From positions 2,670,001 to 2,734,000 of the forward strand of contig NZ_CP126093.1 in NCBI RefSeq assembly GCF_030123065.1: a stretch of 64,000 bases of DNA, given 5' to 3'. The translations under genes and the position numbers were made by a program. The notes under the pieces were generated by a model. It ran no database searches, was not told where the DNA came from, and worked only from the letters and a program-made list of their open reading frames with translations. This document shows, one piece after another, positions 51,943-60,838 of the stretch (its first letter is position 1; the number at the start of each line of letters is the position of its first letter). This DNA is from Neobacillus sp. DY30 (GTDB taxonomy: Bacteria > Bacillota > Bacilli > Bacillales > Cytobacillaceae).

Positions 51943-51954
51943 GACTCTGGCTGT
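51924..51954 (+). terminator. Terminator-like hairpin
   Basis: ACAGCCAGAGTCC and GGACTCTGGCTGT form a 13-bp stem over GAATA. It overlaps the stop codon; the trailing T-run is poor (TCTAGG). Confidence 0.55.
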
Positions 51955-51958
51955 TCTA

Positions 51959-51999
51959 GGTGACAGTTGTGGTGATACTCTGTTTCGGTGACAGGCACC
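51959..51999. repeat. GGTGACAG repeat pair
   Basis: GGTGACAG occurs at 51959 and again at 51987 (as GGTGACAGGCACC). GGTG/CACC makes the second copy partly palindromic. Motifs of this form recur in intergenic regions of several Bacillus genomes as far as I recall; here only the two copies are visible. Confidence 0.35.
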
Positions 52000-52199
52000 A
52001 TTTATACATAAATATCCCTTTTATGCAGTTGTTTTGTATTTTTAGTGTGTGTTCTTTAAATCCGTTTTGGTTTTGTAATATTTCTATGAAATATGCTATT
52101 TTATCAGATAGTTTGTCCCATACAATTTAGTACTCTCCCCATAGACTAAACAGAGTGAGAAATTTTTTACTCAAACATTTACTAGAAAGGAGGGGTTTT

Positions 52200-53189
52200 A
52201 TGGGATTAAGAAAAGAGTTTCTTTATATTGGTGATGGATTGGATAACACCGTTAAGAGATTTAATGCGTTGACTGGTGAATTCTTAGGCGAATTTGTTTC
52301 GTCTGGCAGTGGCGGTCTAAACGGTCCACGCGGACTTTTATTCAATCCTGAAGGAAATCTTCTTGTTTCCAATCAAAACGTTGAAAGTGACGTCAATGAA
52401 CCCGGTAATATCTTAAAATACAATGGTCAAACGGGAGCTTTAATAGGTGAACTCGTCAGTTCTGTCGGATTTACTGCTTCTTTTGCACCCCGTGGGATTA
52501 TCCTCTCGAACAACAACTCCTTGTTTGTGGCCGACTTTCTCGACATAAACAATCAGCCGGGCGAGTTAAGGGAATACAAAGGGAGCACCGGAGAATTTCA
52601 AGGCAACCTATTACACCCTGCCTTCTTTGCGCCGTTCTTTCCGCGCGGTGTTGTCATCGGTCCACATGACGGTTTACTGTATGTATCTATTGTAAATATA
52701 TTTAATGGGTTAGATGGCTGGGTTCTACGCTTCAATCCGATCACAGGGGAATATCTTGGAGAATTCATCACGTCCAGCGAAGAAAACAATCTTCACCGTC
52801 CTGAAGGTTTAGTATGGGGGCCTGATGGTAATCTTTACGTTACAAGTTTTCGTGCAGACGTGAACGATACCGATAAGATATTAATCTTCAACCGAATGGG
52901 ACAATTAATTGACAAAATTGATCTTTATAGTGTAGGAGATTCACGCGCTTTTGCAGCTGCTATCTTGTTCGGACCATATGGAAACCTGTATGTACCGATT
53001 AATGGACCAATTGATAATGAAACCGGTGAACCTGCCGGAGAATTTACTGGGTCTGTACGAGTTTACGACGTTAAAACAAAACTGTATTTTGAACTCGTCC
53101 CATCTTTTTTAAATGGAGGACCATTAGGGGTACCTTGGTATTTAACATTTAGAAAAACCGATCATGCAACTTTAGCTTATAAGGATTAA
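52200..53189 (+). CDS. NHL/SMP-30-like beta-propeller protein
   Basis: A 329-residue repeat protein. At least five repeats begin with a phrase like GLNGPRGLLFNPEGNLLVSN, SFAPRGIILSNNNSLFVAD, FFPRGVVIGPHDGLLYVS, HRPEGLVWGPDGNLYVTS, FAAAILFGPYGNLYVPI, the blade pattern of NHL or virginiamycin-B-lyase-type propellers. No signal peptide or catalytic set was recognised. ATG 52200 is behind AAAGGAGGGG. The upstream in-frame ATG at 52155 precedes the ribosome site. Binding or structural role possible. Confidence 0.8.
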   Translation: MGLRKEFLYIGDGLDNTVKRFNALTGEFLGEFVSSGSGGLNGPRGLLFNPEGNLLVSNQNVESDVNEPGNILKYNGQTGALIGELVSSVGFTASFAPRGIILSNNNSLFVADFLDINNQPGELREYKGSTGEFQGNLLHPAFFAPFFPRGVVIGPHDGLLYVSIVNIFNGLDGWVLRFNPITGEYLGEFITSSEENNLHRPEGLVWGPDGNLYVTSFRADVNDTDKILIFNRMGQLIDKIDLYSVGDSRAFAAAILFGPYGNLYVPINGPIDNETGEPAGEFTGSVRVYDVKTKLYFELVPSFLNGGPLGVPWYLTFRKTDHATLAYKD

Positions 53190-53226
53190 TAGGAATAAGC
53201 GGGGCAAGTCATTTCGCTTAACTAGG

Positions 53227-53250
53227 GACGGCAACAGTGTTGCCGTCTTC
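53227..53250 (+). terminator. Terminator of propeller gene
   Basis: GACGGCAAC (53227-53235) and GTTGCCGTC (53239-53247) pair around AGT; the following TTCTT is a short T-run. Confidence 0.75.
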
Positions 53251-53338
53251 TTGGTGATAAAAAAGAAATAAATTGAACACATATGTCACCATAACCAACA
53301 TACATATTAACGATTTCAAAAAGAAAGGGGAGATAAGT

Positions 53339-54004
53339 TTGTGGTATCAACAAGGGTATCAAACTGGACCGCTCAATCTTTATAGTTATTATGTTGGATA
53401 TAACCCGCCAACTTCGGTCAATCCTTATCCTCGGTTTCCAAGTATTCATAATCAAGCGTTTTTAAGTCCTTTTACATATGTTGTTGGTGATGTAACTATT
53501 CAAAAGAATACCTACGTAGGCCCATTCGTCAGTATCAGGGCGGATGAAGGTACTCCTTTTTATATTGGAAGCAATAGTAATCTTCAAGACGGTGTAATCC
53601 TTCATGGCTTAAAAAATAAGTATTTCGAAAAGGACAATAAAAGGTATTCCATATACATTGGGAACCGCGTTTCTGTTGCGCACGGTGCATTGGTCCATGG
53701 TCCGTGTCGAGTAGATGATGACGTATTCATTGGCTTTAAGGCAATCGTATATAATGCCATCATTGGGCAAGGAAGCTTTATTTCCTCTGGAGCGGTGGTT
53801 ACCAATGGAGTCAATCTGAAACCAAACAGCTTTGTACCTCCTGGAGCTAACATAGATACCCAGGAAAAGGCGAATTCACTAGCTTCTGTACCGAAAACTG
53901 AGGAGGAGTTTGCAAAAGAGGTACAACGAGTAAATCAGGAATTTCCTTCGGCTTATTCGCTGTTTTTTGGAAAAAATAAATGTACTTGTGGCTTAGCCTG
54001 TTAA
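53339..54004 (+). CDS. Gamma-carbonic-anhydrase-like left-handed beta-helix protein
   Basis: A 221-residue hexapeptide-repeat protein: SPFTYVVGDVTIQKNTYVGPFVSIRADEG, IGSNSNLQDGVILHGLKN, IGNRVSVAHGALVHGPCRVDDDVFIGFKAIVYNAIIGQGSFISSGAVVTNG. Three His residues (ILHGL and AHGALVHGP) match the zinc site of Cam-type enzymes. The N-terminus (MWYQQGYQTGPLNLYSYY) is Tyr/Gln-rich, and the C-terminus ends KCTCGLAC with four Cys, both unusual. TTG 53339 is 6 nt after AAAGGGGAG. A carbonic anhydrase function is possible; a spore-coat role is another, given the termini. Confidence 0.8.
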   Translation: MWYQQGYQTGPLNLYSYYVGYNPPTSVNPYPRFPSIHNQAFLSPFTYVVGDVTIQKNTYVGPFVSIRADEGTPFYIGSNSNLQDGVILHGLKNKYFEKDNKRYSIYIGNRVSVAHGALVHGPCRVDDDVFIGFKAIVYNAIIGQGSFISSGAVVTNGVNLKPNSFVPPGANIDTQEKANSLASVPKTEEEFAKEVQRVNQEFPSAYSLFFGKNKCTCGLAC

Positions 54005-54092
54005 CTATTAAAATACCCCTGCAAAACTGTGCAGGAATAGTCGGATGTGTTCATTTGCTTTCTGCTATTCTTTTAATGAGAGGAGGTCATTC

Positions 54093-54971
54093 ATGGATTC
54101 GCTAACAAGATTAAACGATGCTATAGGGTTTATAGAAGAAAATTTACTAGCAGATATTGATTTTAAAGAAGTGGCTAGGCTCGCTCTTTGTTCGGAATAT
54201 CATTTTCAACGGATGTTTTCTTATCTTGCTGGTGTATCGCTGTCTGAGTATATACGTCGCAGACGTCTTTCACTAGCAGCTTTTGATTTGAAGAATAGTA
54301 AAGTGAGGATAATAGATGTTGCCATTAAATATGGATATAGCTCTCCGGACTCCTTTACCAGAGCTTTTCAAAGCTTACATGGAATAACACCTTCAGAAGC
54401 AAGAAGTGGCGGTCAATCGCTGAAAGCTTTCCCTAGGATGACCTTCCAACTATCCATTAAAGGAGCAAGTGAAATGAACTACCGAATAATAGAAAAAGAA
54501 AACTTTAATTTAGTGGGAATCAAAAAAAGAGTTCCAATTATTTTTAATGGTGTAAATCCGGAAATTGCAGCGATGTGGCAGAGTTTAGATATGGAGAAAA
54601 TTAACATGCTTAAGCAGCTATCGAATGTCGAGCCGATTGGATTGCTTAGTGCATCGACGAACTTTTCAGAAGGACGAATGGAGGAAAAAGGGGAGCTAGA
54701 TCATTACATTGGAGTGGCGACCACTATGGAATGCCCTTTGGGTTTATCGAAAATTAAAGTACCTGCCTTAACTTGGGCAGTATTTGAAGCCGTCGGTCCA
54801 TTTCCTGATACGCTGCAAAATGTATGGGGGCGTATCTACTCAGAATGGTTTCCGTCCTCGAACTATCAACTTGCAGTAGGTCCAGAAATGTTATGGAACG
54901 AACATAAAGACGTAACTTCTCCAACTTTTCGGAGTGAAATTTGGGTGCCAGTTACCTCGAAAAATGAATAG
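54093..54971 (+). CDS. AraC-family regulator with GyrI-like effector domain
   Basis: A 292-residue regulator. The N-terminal 110 residues hold the AraC double helix-turn-helix ([43 protein letters not shown] and [29 protein letters not shown]). The remainder ([18 protein letters not shown]...[37 protein letters not shown]...[17 protein letters not shown]) is a GyrI-like ligand-binding domain, as in Rob/SoxS-type multidrug sensors. ATG 54093 has GAGGAGGTC. Target genes are not adjacent. Confidence 0.9.
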   Translation: MDSLTRLNDAIGFIEENLLADIDFKEVARLALCSEYHFQRMFSYLAGVSLSEYIRRRRLSLAAFDLKNSKVRIIDVAIKYGYSSPDSFTRAFQSLHGITPSEARSGGQSLKAFPRMTFQLSIKGASEMNYRIIEKENFNLVGIKKRVPIIFNGVNPEIAAMWQSLDMEKINMLKQLSNVEPIGLLSASTNFSEGRMEEKGELDHYIGVATTMECPLGLSKIKVPALTWAVFEAVGPFPDTLQNVWGRIYSEWFPSSNYQLAVGPEMLWNEHKDVTSPTFRSEIWVPVTSKNE

Positions 54972-55038
54972 GATACAATTTTTCTTCAGCAAGAATGGAC
55001 AAATTTTTCCTTTTTTATAACAAGTTATAGTGAACTAG

Positions 55039-55069
55039 AAGCCCTCAGTTAAAAAACTGAAGGGCTATT
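55039..55069 (+). terminator. Rho-independent terminator of AraC gene
   Basis: AGCCCTCAGTT and AACTGAAGGGCT pair around AAAA; a short ATTTG T-run follows. Confidence 0.75.
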
Positions 55070-55369
55070 TGCTTCCATTTAAAGTTCACAATATTGACAC
55101 ATATTTTCATAATATTCGAAATACATTTCGACATGAATGGAATGTTTTCTAGTAATATCCTATTTTACAGTGTATTTATCATGAAATTAACAGTGAATTT
55201 TGTAAAATTACGTTAGAATTGGTCGACCTTTTTAATTTTTCAAGCAACAATATGTTTGATAAAATAAAAACATATCACAATAAAATTAAAATTCGAGTTA
55301 AGTAGATAAAAAAGTAGAAATGTGTAGAAGTATTTGGAGGAGCTCCAATCATAGTTAGGAGGGCTTTTT
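55070..55369. other. Non-coding AT-rich stretch
   Basis: About 300 bp. It contains the palindromic words TCGAAATACATTTCGA (near 55114) and GGTCGACC (near 55223), and the start region of the next small gene. Nothing else was recognised. Confidence 0.4.
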
Positions 55370-55477
55370 ATGTATTTCAAAGTAAGAATCTGGAGAAGGT
55401 TAACCAAAAATCAGAAGATTAGACTACTTAGACAAAAAGCTCACATTAATTTAATTGATAAAGGATTTATTGCATAG
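55370..55477 (+). CDS. Small basic protein, unknown
   Basis: ATG 55370 is 6 nt after AGGAGGG and opens a 35-residue frame (MYFKVRIWRRLTKNQKIRLL...LIDKGFIA). It is basic and helical, with no membrane segment. A terminator follows 50 bp later. The strong ribosome site is the main support; the short size makes this tentative. Confidence 0.4.
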   Translation: MYFKVRIWRRLTKNQKIRLLRQKAHINLIDKGFIA

Positions 55478-55530
55478 ATTTAAACCTAGTTAAGTTAACT
55501 TGGTTAAAAGAATTAATTAAATGAACAAAC

Positions 55531-55556
55531 CCCGTCTTGTATAGACGGGCTTTTTT
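55531..55556 (+). terminator. Rho-independent terminator
   Basis: CCCGTCT (55531-55537) and AGACGGG (55543-55549) pair over TGTAT, then C and six T. Confidence 0.85.
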
Positions 55557-55604
55557 GTTTTTATCGTGATTTTTCACAAAAAGAAAAGGATAAGATTTTT
55601 TGAC

Positions 55605-55659
55605 TTGACGTAATGAAGAAAAACATGTTACTATTCGGTCACTTGATTTAAATGTGACC
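55605..55659 (+). promoter_or_regulatory. Promoter and candidate ArsR operator
   Basis: TTGACG (55605-55610), 18-bp spacer, TACTAT (55629-55634). Just downstream, GGTCAC (55637-55642) and GTGACC (55654-55659) make a perfect 6-bp inverted repeat with an 11-bp AT-rich centre, placed at the predicted transcription start. A bound ArsR dimer would block transcription, so autorepression is likely. Confidence 0.5.
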
Positions 55660-55702
55660 ATTTGGGCACATGTTTTGTAAATGATACTGAAAGGACGATG
55701 TA

Positions 55703-56476
55703 ATGAGTGAGGGGCTCTCTAACGTATTCAAAGCACTAGGGCATCCGATCCGCAGGGAAATTCTCGACATCCTTAAGCAATCTCCTAAAACAACCGGAGA
55801 ATTAGATGAGTATTTTCCTGAAGTAACTAGGTATGCCATAATGAAACATTTAAAGATTTTAGAAGAAGGAAATTTGGTATTGGTTCGTCGTGAAGGCAAA
55901 TATAAACGGAACTTTCTTAATGCAGTGCCACTTCAAGAGATGCATAACCGCTGGGTAGGTAAATATATGCAGCCAACGGCCAATTCTCTATTAAAGTTAC
56001 GTTCGGCAGTAGAACAAATAGGAGGAAAAGAAAAAGTGGGTGAATTTCGTATTGAGCAGGAGTTATTTATAAACGCGTCGCGTGAAGATGTTTTTAAAGC
56101 ATTAACAGAAAAGGTGGAAGATTGGTGGGAATTTCGAATAGCACCCAAAGGAGACACGTCTCACTTTACATTTGATCCCGTACCAGGAGGGCAATTTATT
56201 GAAAAATGGGGTGAAAATGATGGGGCCATATGGGGGAATGTTTACTTTGTAAACGCTCCTGAAGAAATTCGTCTATTCGGACACCTCGGTATGCAAGGTG
56301 CTGTGAATAGTGCCTATACCTATCGTCTACAAGAAAAAGAAGGAGGAACTGTCCTTCAACTTTCCCATACGGCTTCAGGAGTAATCCAGAATCAATGGGA
56401 ACAAGAACACACAAAAGGATGGGAATACCTCCTTGGAACTTTACTTAAAAATTATGTAGAAAATAAAATGGAGTAG
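55703..56476 (+). CDS. ArsR-type regulator fused to SRPBCC (AHSA1-like) domain
   Basis: A 257-residue fusion. Residues 1-90 form an ArsR winged helix (LSNVFKALGHPIRREILDILKQSPKTTGEL...VTRYAIMKHLKILEEGNLVLVRREGKYKRNFL). Residues 115-257 form an AHSA1/START-like cup (FRIEQELFINASREDVFKALTEKVEDWWEFR...GGQFIEKWGENDGAIWGNV...). ArsR-SRPBCC fusions probably sense a hydrophobic ligand. No Cys metal site is seen. ATG 55703 follows AAGGACG. The next gene starts 7 bp after its stop and is another SRPBCC protein, so a small ligand-binding operon is likely. Confidence 0.88.
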   Translation: MSEGLSNVFKALGHPIRREILDILKQSPKTTGELDEYFPEVTRYAIMKHLKILEEGNLVLVRREGKYKRNFLNAVPLQEMHNRWVGKYMQPTANSLLKLRSAVEQIGGKEKVGEFRIEQELFINASREDVFKALTEKVEDWWEFRIAPKGDTSHFTFDPVPGGQFIEKWGENDGAIWGNVYFVNAPEEIRLFGHLGMQGAVNSAYTYRLQEKEGGTVLQLSHTASGVIQNQWEQEHTKGWEYLLGTLLKNYVENKME

Positions 56477-56483
56477 CTTGACT

Positions 56484-56918
56484 ATGGTAGATGTAGTTAC
56501 AGAAATCCTAATTAATCGTCCAATTTCACAAGTATCAACGTATGCTTCGAACCCTGATCATGCACCAGAATGGTATGTAAATATTCATTCAGCCGAGTGG
56601 AGATCTCCTAAATCACTTGCGATTGGTTCTCAAATTGCTTTTAAGGCTAAGTTTCTAGGGAGGGAACTTGCCTATGTTTATAAGATTGTAGAGTTTGTTC
56701 CGGGAAAGAAGTTAGTAATGAAGACCGCTCAAGGTCCTTTCCCGATGAAAACGATCTATACATGGCACGCCGTTAATGATAACCAAACACGAATGATTTT
56801 AAGAAATAAAGGAATACCGACGGGGTTTTCAAAAATAATATCGCCGTTTATGTCTTTCATGATGAAAAAAGCCAACATGAAAGATTTGAAAAAAATTAAA
56901 GAAATCCTTGAAAAATAA
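56484..56918 (+). CDS. SRPBCC-family protein
   Basis: A 144-residue SRPBCC (polyketide cyclase/dehydrase-type) protein: DVVTEILINRPISQVSTYASNPDHAPEWYVNI, FKAKFLGRELAYVYKIVEFVPGKKLVM, YTWHAVNDNQTRMILRNKGIP. It would bind a hydrophobic ligand; function unknown. ATG 56484 was preferred to TTG 56478. It is almost contiguous with the ArsR-SRPBCC gene, suggesting a shared ligand. Confidence 0.82.
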   Translation: MVDVVTEILINRPISQVSTYASNPDHAPEWYVNIHSAEWRSPKSLAIGSQIAFKAKFLGRELAYVYKIVEFVPGKKLVMKTAQGPFPMKTIYTWHAVNDNQTRMILRNKGIPTGFSKIISPFMSFMMKKANMKDLKKIKEILEK

Positions 56919-56932
56919 TTTATAAACTTGAA

Positions 56933-56968
56933 AAAACACACCGTTTAAAATCATAAACGGTGTGTTTT
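56933..56968. terminator. Bidirectional terminator
   Basis: AAAACACACCGTTTA and TAAACGGTGTGTTTT form a 15-bp stem around AAATCA, with T-runs on both strands, between the SRPBCC gene and the Ktr gene. Confidence 0.92.
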
Positions 56969-56970
56969 CA

Positions 56971-58317
56971 TTATCCAATTAATATTTTCTCTTCGGCGTA
57001 TTTTACCTTGGCGTCTTTTCTTGGATTTAATAAAGCAAATGCCATGGTTAATGGCCCAAGTCGTCCTATAAACATCAAGATGGTGATCAATATCCTTCCA
57101 AATGGAGAGAGCTCTGGTGTGAAATTTGCTGACAATCCTACGGTTCCAAAGGCAGAAATCGTTTCAAATAAGAGTTTGCTCATATCAGCTTTTTCTGTAA
57201 AAGTTAGTAAAAAGAAAATAAGAAAGATAAAAAATATAGCTGCAACGACGATGGACAAAGATTTATTTACCAATTCCCATGAAATTCTTCTTTTAAAAAG
57301 GTTCACGTTGTCCCGATTTGTCACGACTGCCCAAAAAGCTAGAATAATAATGGCGAAAGTTGTTACTTTAATTCCACCGCCTGTCGATCCTGAAGAAGCA
57401 CCAATAAACATCAGTGCCATCATAAAAACAAGAGAAGAAAGATTCATTGCACCAATATCAATCGTATTAAAACCAGCAGTCCTGGTTACGACCCCTTGAA
57501 AATAAGAAGCCCAAAGTTTATCTTCAAAAGCTAGGTTTCCAATAGTTGACGAATTGCTATATTCGGAAATCAAGATAATTAGAAACCCAATAATATTTAA
57601 AAATAGTGACATTAGTAAGGCAATTTTGGAATGCAGGGATAGTTTCCGTAAAGATTTCTTAGCCCATAGATCAAGGATAACGGTAAACCCGATACCTCCA
57701 GTAATGAAAAGAGAAGTGATGGCGATATTTACTGTAGGATCACCAACCCATTTACTTAAACTATCAGGTTCAAGCCCAAAACCCGCATTATTAAATGCGG
57801 AAATTGAATGAAAGATTCCATAATAAATGGCTGTCTTAAGCGGCATTTCAAAAGACCATCGAAATGCTAAAACAATAGCCCCCAGCAACTCAACAATAAA
57901 TGTAATGAAAATGATTCGCTTCACTAAGCTGACAACACCAGCAAGAGAAAACACATTTAAGGAATCTTGAAGCAGTAAGCGCTCCTTTAAGCCAATTTTT
58001 TTTCCTAAGATAATGAACATAAATATTCCTGTGGTCATAAACCCCCAGCCGCCAACCTGAATCAAGCTAAGGAGAACAATCTCTCCAAACAAAGTAAAGG
58101 TTGTTCCTGTATCGACAACAGCCAAACCGGTTACACAAACGGCCGAGGTTGCTTCAAATAAAGCATCAATAAAGCTTAATCCACGACCCTCTTCATAAGT
58201 AGAAAACGGCAGCATAAAAAGGAAAGTTCCCAATAATATTAGTCCACCGAAGCCGAGAACAAGGATTTGAGCAGGGTGCATTTTAATTAAATTTCCTTTT
58301 CTTTTATAAATCTCCAC
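56971..58317 (-). CDS. Ktr/Trk potassium uptake membrane subunit (KtrB/KtrD)
   Basis: A 448-residue K+ transporter with the four-fold TrkH/KtrB layout; each repeat carries a short pore loop with selectivity Gly (ATSAVCVTGLAVVD, ISAFNNAGFGLEP, TRTAGFNTIDIG, SAFGTVGLSANF). Length matches B. subtilis KtrB (about 445) and KtrD (about 449); I cannot separate them. The regulatory partner KtrA/KtrC is not adjacent. GTG 58317 is 9 nt after AGGGAG. No ydaO-type c-di-AMP riboswitch was seen in the short upstream region. Confidence 0.93.
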   Translation of the reverse strand: MEIYKRKGNLIKMHPAQILVLGFGGLILLGTFLFMLPFSTYEEGRGLSFIDALFEATSAVCVTGLAVVDTGTTFTLFGEIVLLSLIQVGGWGFMTTGIFMFIILGKKIGLKERLLLQDSLNVFSLAGVVSLVKRIIFITFIVELLGAIVLAFRWSFEMPLKTAIYYGIFHSISAFNNAGFGLEPDSLSKWVGDPTVNIAITSLFITGGIGFTVILDLWAKKSLRKLSLHSKIALLMSLFLNIIGFLIILISEYSNSSTIGNLAFEDKLWASYFQGVVTRTAGFNTIDIGAMNLSSLVFMMALMFIGASSGSTGGGIKVTTFAIIILAFWAVVTNRDNVNLFKRRISWELVNKSLSIVVAAIFFIFLIFFLLTFTEKADMSKLLFETISAFGTVGLSANFTPELSPFGRILITILMFIGRLGPLTMAFALLNPRKDAKVKYAEEKILIG

Positions 58318-58422
58318 TTTGTTAGTCTCCCTTTAATAACCATAATGTAATACTGATATGCGAATAATACCAAAAAGAGTAGCCGATGTGGTAGTACATC
58401 CTTTTATTTTTTTACCTTTATT

Positions 58423-58452
58423 TTGGTAGGCTAAACGAAATCTTGGTATGAT
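58423..58452 (+). promoter_or_regulatory. Promoter of threonine aldolase gene
   Basis: TTGGTA (58423-58428), 18-bp spacer, TATGAT (58447-58452). Confidence 0.5.
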
Positions 58453-58491
58453 ATACGGTGGATAGAAAAAGTAAAAAATGGGGGCAATAGA

Positions 58492-59517
58492 ATGTACAGC
58501 TTTAAGAACGATTACAGCGAAGGAGCACATCCTAGAATTTTGAATGCTTTACTAGAAACTAACCTAGAACAGAATGACGGATATGGTGAAGACCGGTTTT
58601 CAAGAAAAGCAATAGAATTAATAAAGGGAAAACTCGAAACCAATGACGTGGATGTTCACTTTATATCAGGCGGAACACAAACTAATTTAATTGCCATTTC
58701 AGCCTTCCTTAGACCACATGAAGCTGCAATTGCGGTTAGCAGCGGACATATTCTCGGGCATGAAACGGGTGCCATCGAGGCAACCGGTCATAAAATACTT
58801 TCTGTTGAGGGGAAAGATGGAAAACTTTCACCATCGGATTTGCAGGGAGTCCTTAACGGGCATCCTGATGAACACATGGTGAAGCCGAAATTGGTTTACA
58901 TATCAAACTCAACAGAGATTGGCTCCATTTATTCTAAGAGCGAGCTTCAGGAATTACGTGATTTTTGCCAGCGCAATCAACTTATCCTGTATATGGATGG
59001 GGCAAGGCTTGGTTCGGCTTTGTGTTCAGAGGAGAATGACCTGCGGTTAAGTGATCTTCCTAAGCTGGTGGATGCGTTCTATATTGGCGGGACAAAGAAT
59101 GGAGCTCTTATTGGTGAGGCATTGGTAATTTGTCGTGATTCCTTGAAGGAAGATTTTCGTTATCATATTAAGCAAAAAGGAGCGCTCCTTGCAAAAGGGA
59201 GAGTGCTGGGAATACAGTTTCTAGAACTGTTTCGGGATAATTTGTTCTTTGACTTAGCCGCCCATGCGAATCAGATGGCAGGTAAAATTAGAGACGAGCT
59301 CGTAAAAGCTGATATCAAGTTTTTGACCCATTCGCCCTCCAATCAAATCTTTCCGATTCTGCCTAATGCAGCTATCAACGAGCTTCAAAACAGCTATGCT
59401 TTTCATGTCTGGGAGAAAGTAAATGCTGATTCCTCTGCAATACGTCTCGTAACATCGTGGGCAACAAAAGAAGAAGAGGTATTTGGCTTTATTGAGGAAT
59501 TGAAGAGGGTATTATAA
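58492..59517 (+). CDS. Low-specificity L-threonine aldolase family (PLP)
   Basis: A 341-residue PLP enzyme of fold type I. Motifs include the N-terminal NDYSEGAHPRIL...YGEDRFSRKA, PLP-stacking FISGGTQTNLIAISAF, SSGHILGHETGAIEATG, Asp in LYMDGARLGSAL, and the PLP-Lys in YIGGTKNG. Cleaves beta-hydroxy amino acids (threonine/allo-threonine) to glycine and aldehyde; it might act on another substrate in this family. ATG 58492 follows a weak GGGG. Single gene with its own promoter and terminator. Confidence 0.87.
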   Translation: MYSFKNDYSEGAHPRILNALLETNLEQNDGYGEDRFSRKAIELIKGKLETNDVDVHFISGGTQTNLIAISAFLRPHEAAIAVSSGHILGHETGAIEATGHKILSVEGKDGKLSPSDLQGVLNGHPDEHMVKPKLVYISNSTEIGSIYSKSELQELRDFCQRNQLILYMDGARLGSALCSEENDLRLSDLPKLVDAFYIGGTKNGALIGEALVICRDSLKEDFRYHIKQKGALLAKGRVLGIQFLELFRDNLFFDLAAHANQMAGKIRDELVKADIKFLTHSPSNQIFPILPNAAINELQNSYAFHVWEKVNADSSAIRLVTSWATKEEEVFGFIEELKRVL

Positions 59518-59520
59518 TAA

Positions 59521-59556
59521 AAAAAGGGCTGCTTTCTAAGGAAACGCCCTTTTTTA
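59521..59556 (+). terminator. Rho-independent terminator of aldolase gene
   Basis: AAAAAGGGC (59521-59529) pairs with GCCCTTTTT (59546-59555). Confidence 0.85.
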
Positions 59557-59671
59557 GTATGCAAATTTCATCAAGATAAATTCTTAGGTAATCTACCTAA
59601 GAAAAGGGAATAGCCAAAGAAGCTGCCGTGTAAACTAACAAGACATGAAATTGTGATGAGGTGGGTAGTCG

Positions 59672-60229
59672 ATGACTTACCAAGAAGGATTGAAACAAGT
59701 AGATAAAGCCACAAAACTTATCAATGAAGCAAACCAGTTAATTGTGGAATCTGTTATGAGTGCCTTTTTATTTACCTGGCCGTGGTGGACTGCATTAGCT
59801 ATGATTGTTGTTCCTTGGATGATTTGGGGTATAATCAGAAATCGTGAAAGCACCGCGCGTTTATTTTCTGCTGGTTTATTGGTGATGGTATTATCAGAAA
59901 TCCTTGATACAGTTGGAGTTAGTTTTGGTAAGTGGGCTTATCCTGTCAAAGTAGTTCCTGTGGCGACAATAAATTTTTCATACAGACTTTCTGTTTTACC
60001 AGTGTTTGTAATGCTATTGTTGCAATTTAAGCCTAACATTAATCCATATCTAAAAGCAGTTTCTTTTGGAGTTTTAGGTGCATACGTGGGGATACCTGTA
60101 TTGGCCCAATTTGATTTATACAAGAAAATTGATTGGTCTTATCACTATTCTTTCTTAATTCTAACCTCATTTTATTTACTGGCTCACTGGTTTAGTCACT
60201 TAAAAACCTTTGAAAAAATAGAAAAATAA
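59672..60229 (+). CDS. CBO0543-family-like integral membrane protein
   Basis: A 185-residue membrane protein. An amphipathic N-terminal helix (residues 1-25) is followed by about five hydrophobic helices, the first beginning FLFTWPWWTALAMIVVPWMIWGIIRNRESTARLFSAGLL. This pattern and the conserved LDTVG...WAYPVK motif match the Bacillus CBO0543-type family of unknown function. ATG 59672 follows GAGGTGG. Diverged relative at 43005-43520. Confidence 0.7.
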   Translation: MTYQEGLKQVDKATKLINEANQLIVESVMSAFLFTWPWWTALAMIVVPWMIWGIIRNRESTARLFSAGLLVMVLSEILDTVGVSFGKWAYPVKVVPVATINFSYRLSVLPVFVMLLLQFKPNINPYLKAVSFGVLGAYVGIPVLAQFDLYKKIDWSYHYSFLILTSFYLLAHWFSHLKTFEKIEK

Positions 60230-60307
60230 TAAGTGTGAAGAGAATTTGCTGCCATTAAGGCAGCTTTATTTACGTTTACGAAAAGATTATATATGGAGGA
60301 ATTACTC

Positions 60308-60838
60308 ATGCATATTAATAATTTAGAGAATCTAGTTTCGAAGCTTGGTCTTAAACCACATCCTGAGGGTGGTTATTACAGAGAAACCTTTCAGTCTGAA
60401 GAACAAATAAGTGAACAAGAATTATCGGTAACGTTCAAGGGAAAACGTAAACTTTATACGAGTATTTATTTTCTGTTAACTTCAGATGATGTTTCCCATT
60501 TTCACAGACTTAAATCCGATGAGCTTTGGTATTATCACGGCGGTAGTTCTTTGAGTATTCATATTATTGATGAAAGTGGAGATTATAAAGAAATAAAGTT
60601 AGGGATGAATCTTGATGTGGGTGAAGTCCCACAAGTCTTAGTAAAGAAAAATTCAATATTTGGGTCTTCCGTTTCTGAGCAGGATACTTGTTCACTAGTG
60701 GGCTGTATGGTTTCCCCGGGATTTGAATTTCAAGACTTTGAACTGTTTACGCAGGAAGAACTGATGAAGATATATCCGCAACATAACGAAATTATTTTGA
60801 GGCTAGCTTATGAACAGCTGCCAAATTCGCTGGAATAA
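60308..60838 (+). CDS. Cupin_5 (DUF985) protein
   Basis: A 176-residue cupin: KLGLKPHPEGGYYRETFQS, TSIYFLLTSDDVSHFHRLKSDELWYYHGGSSLSIHII, GSSVSEQDTCSLVGCMVSPGFEFQDFELF. This is the DUF985 signature; HFHRLKSDELWYYHGG holds the conserved His/Glu. Family members may bind sugars or metal; no enzyme role is established. ATG 60308 is 8 nt after GGAGGAAT. It is not linked to the neighbouring genes by any clear operon signal. Confidence 0.85.
   Translation: MHINNLENLVSKLGLKPHPEGGYYRETFQSEEQISEQELSVTFKGKRKLYTSIYFLLTSDDVSHFHRLKSDELWYYHGGSSLSIHIIDESGDYKEIKLGMNLDVGEVPQVLVKKNSIFGSSVSEQDTCSLVGCMVSPGFEFQDFELFTQEELMKIYPQHNEIILRLAYEQLPNSLE

Noticed and set aside
56960-57499. 179-codon plus-strand frame
   Set aside because: Antisense to the KtrB/KtrD gene, whose pore motifs are intact; the frame includes the terminator.
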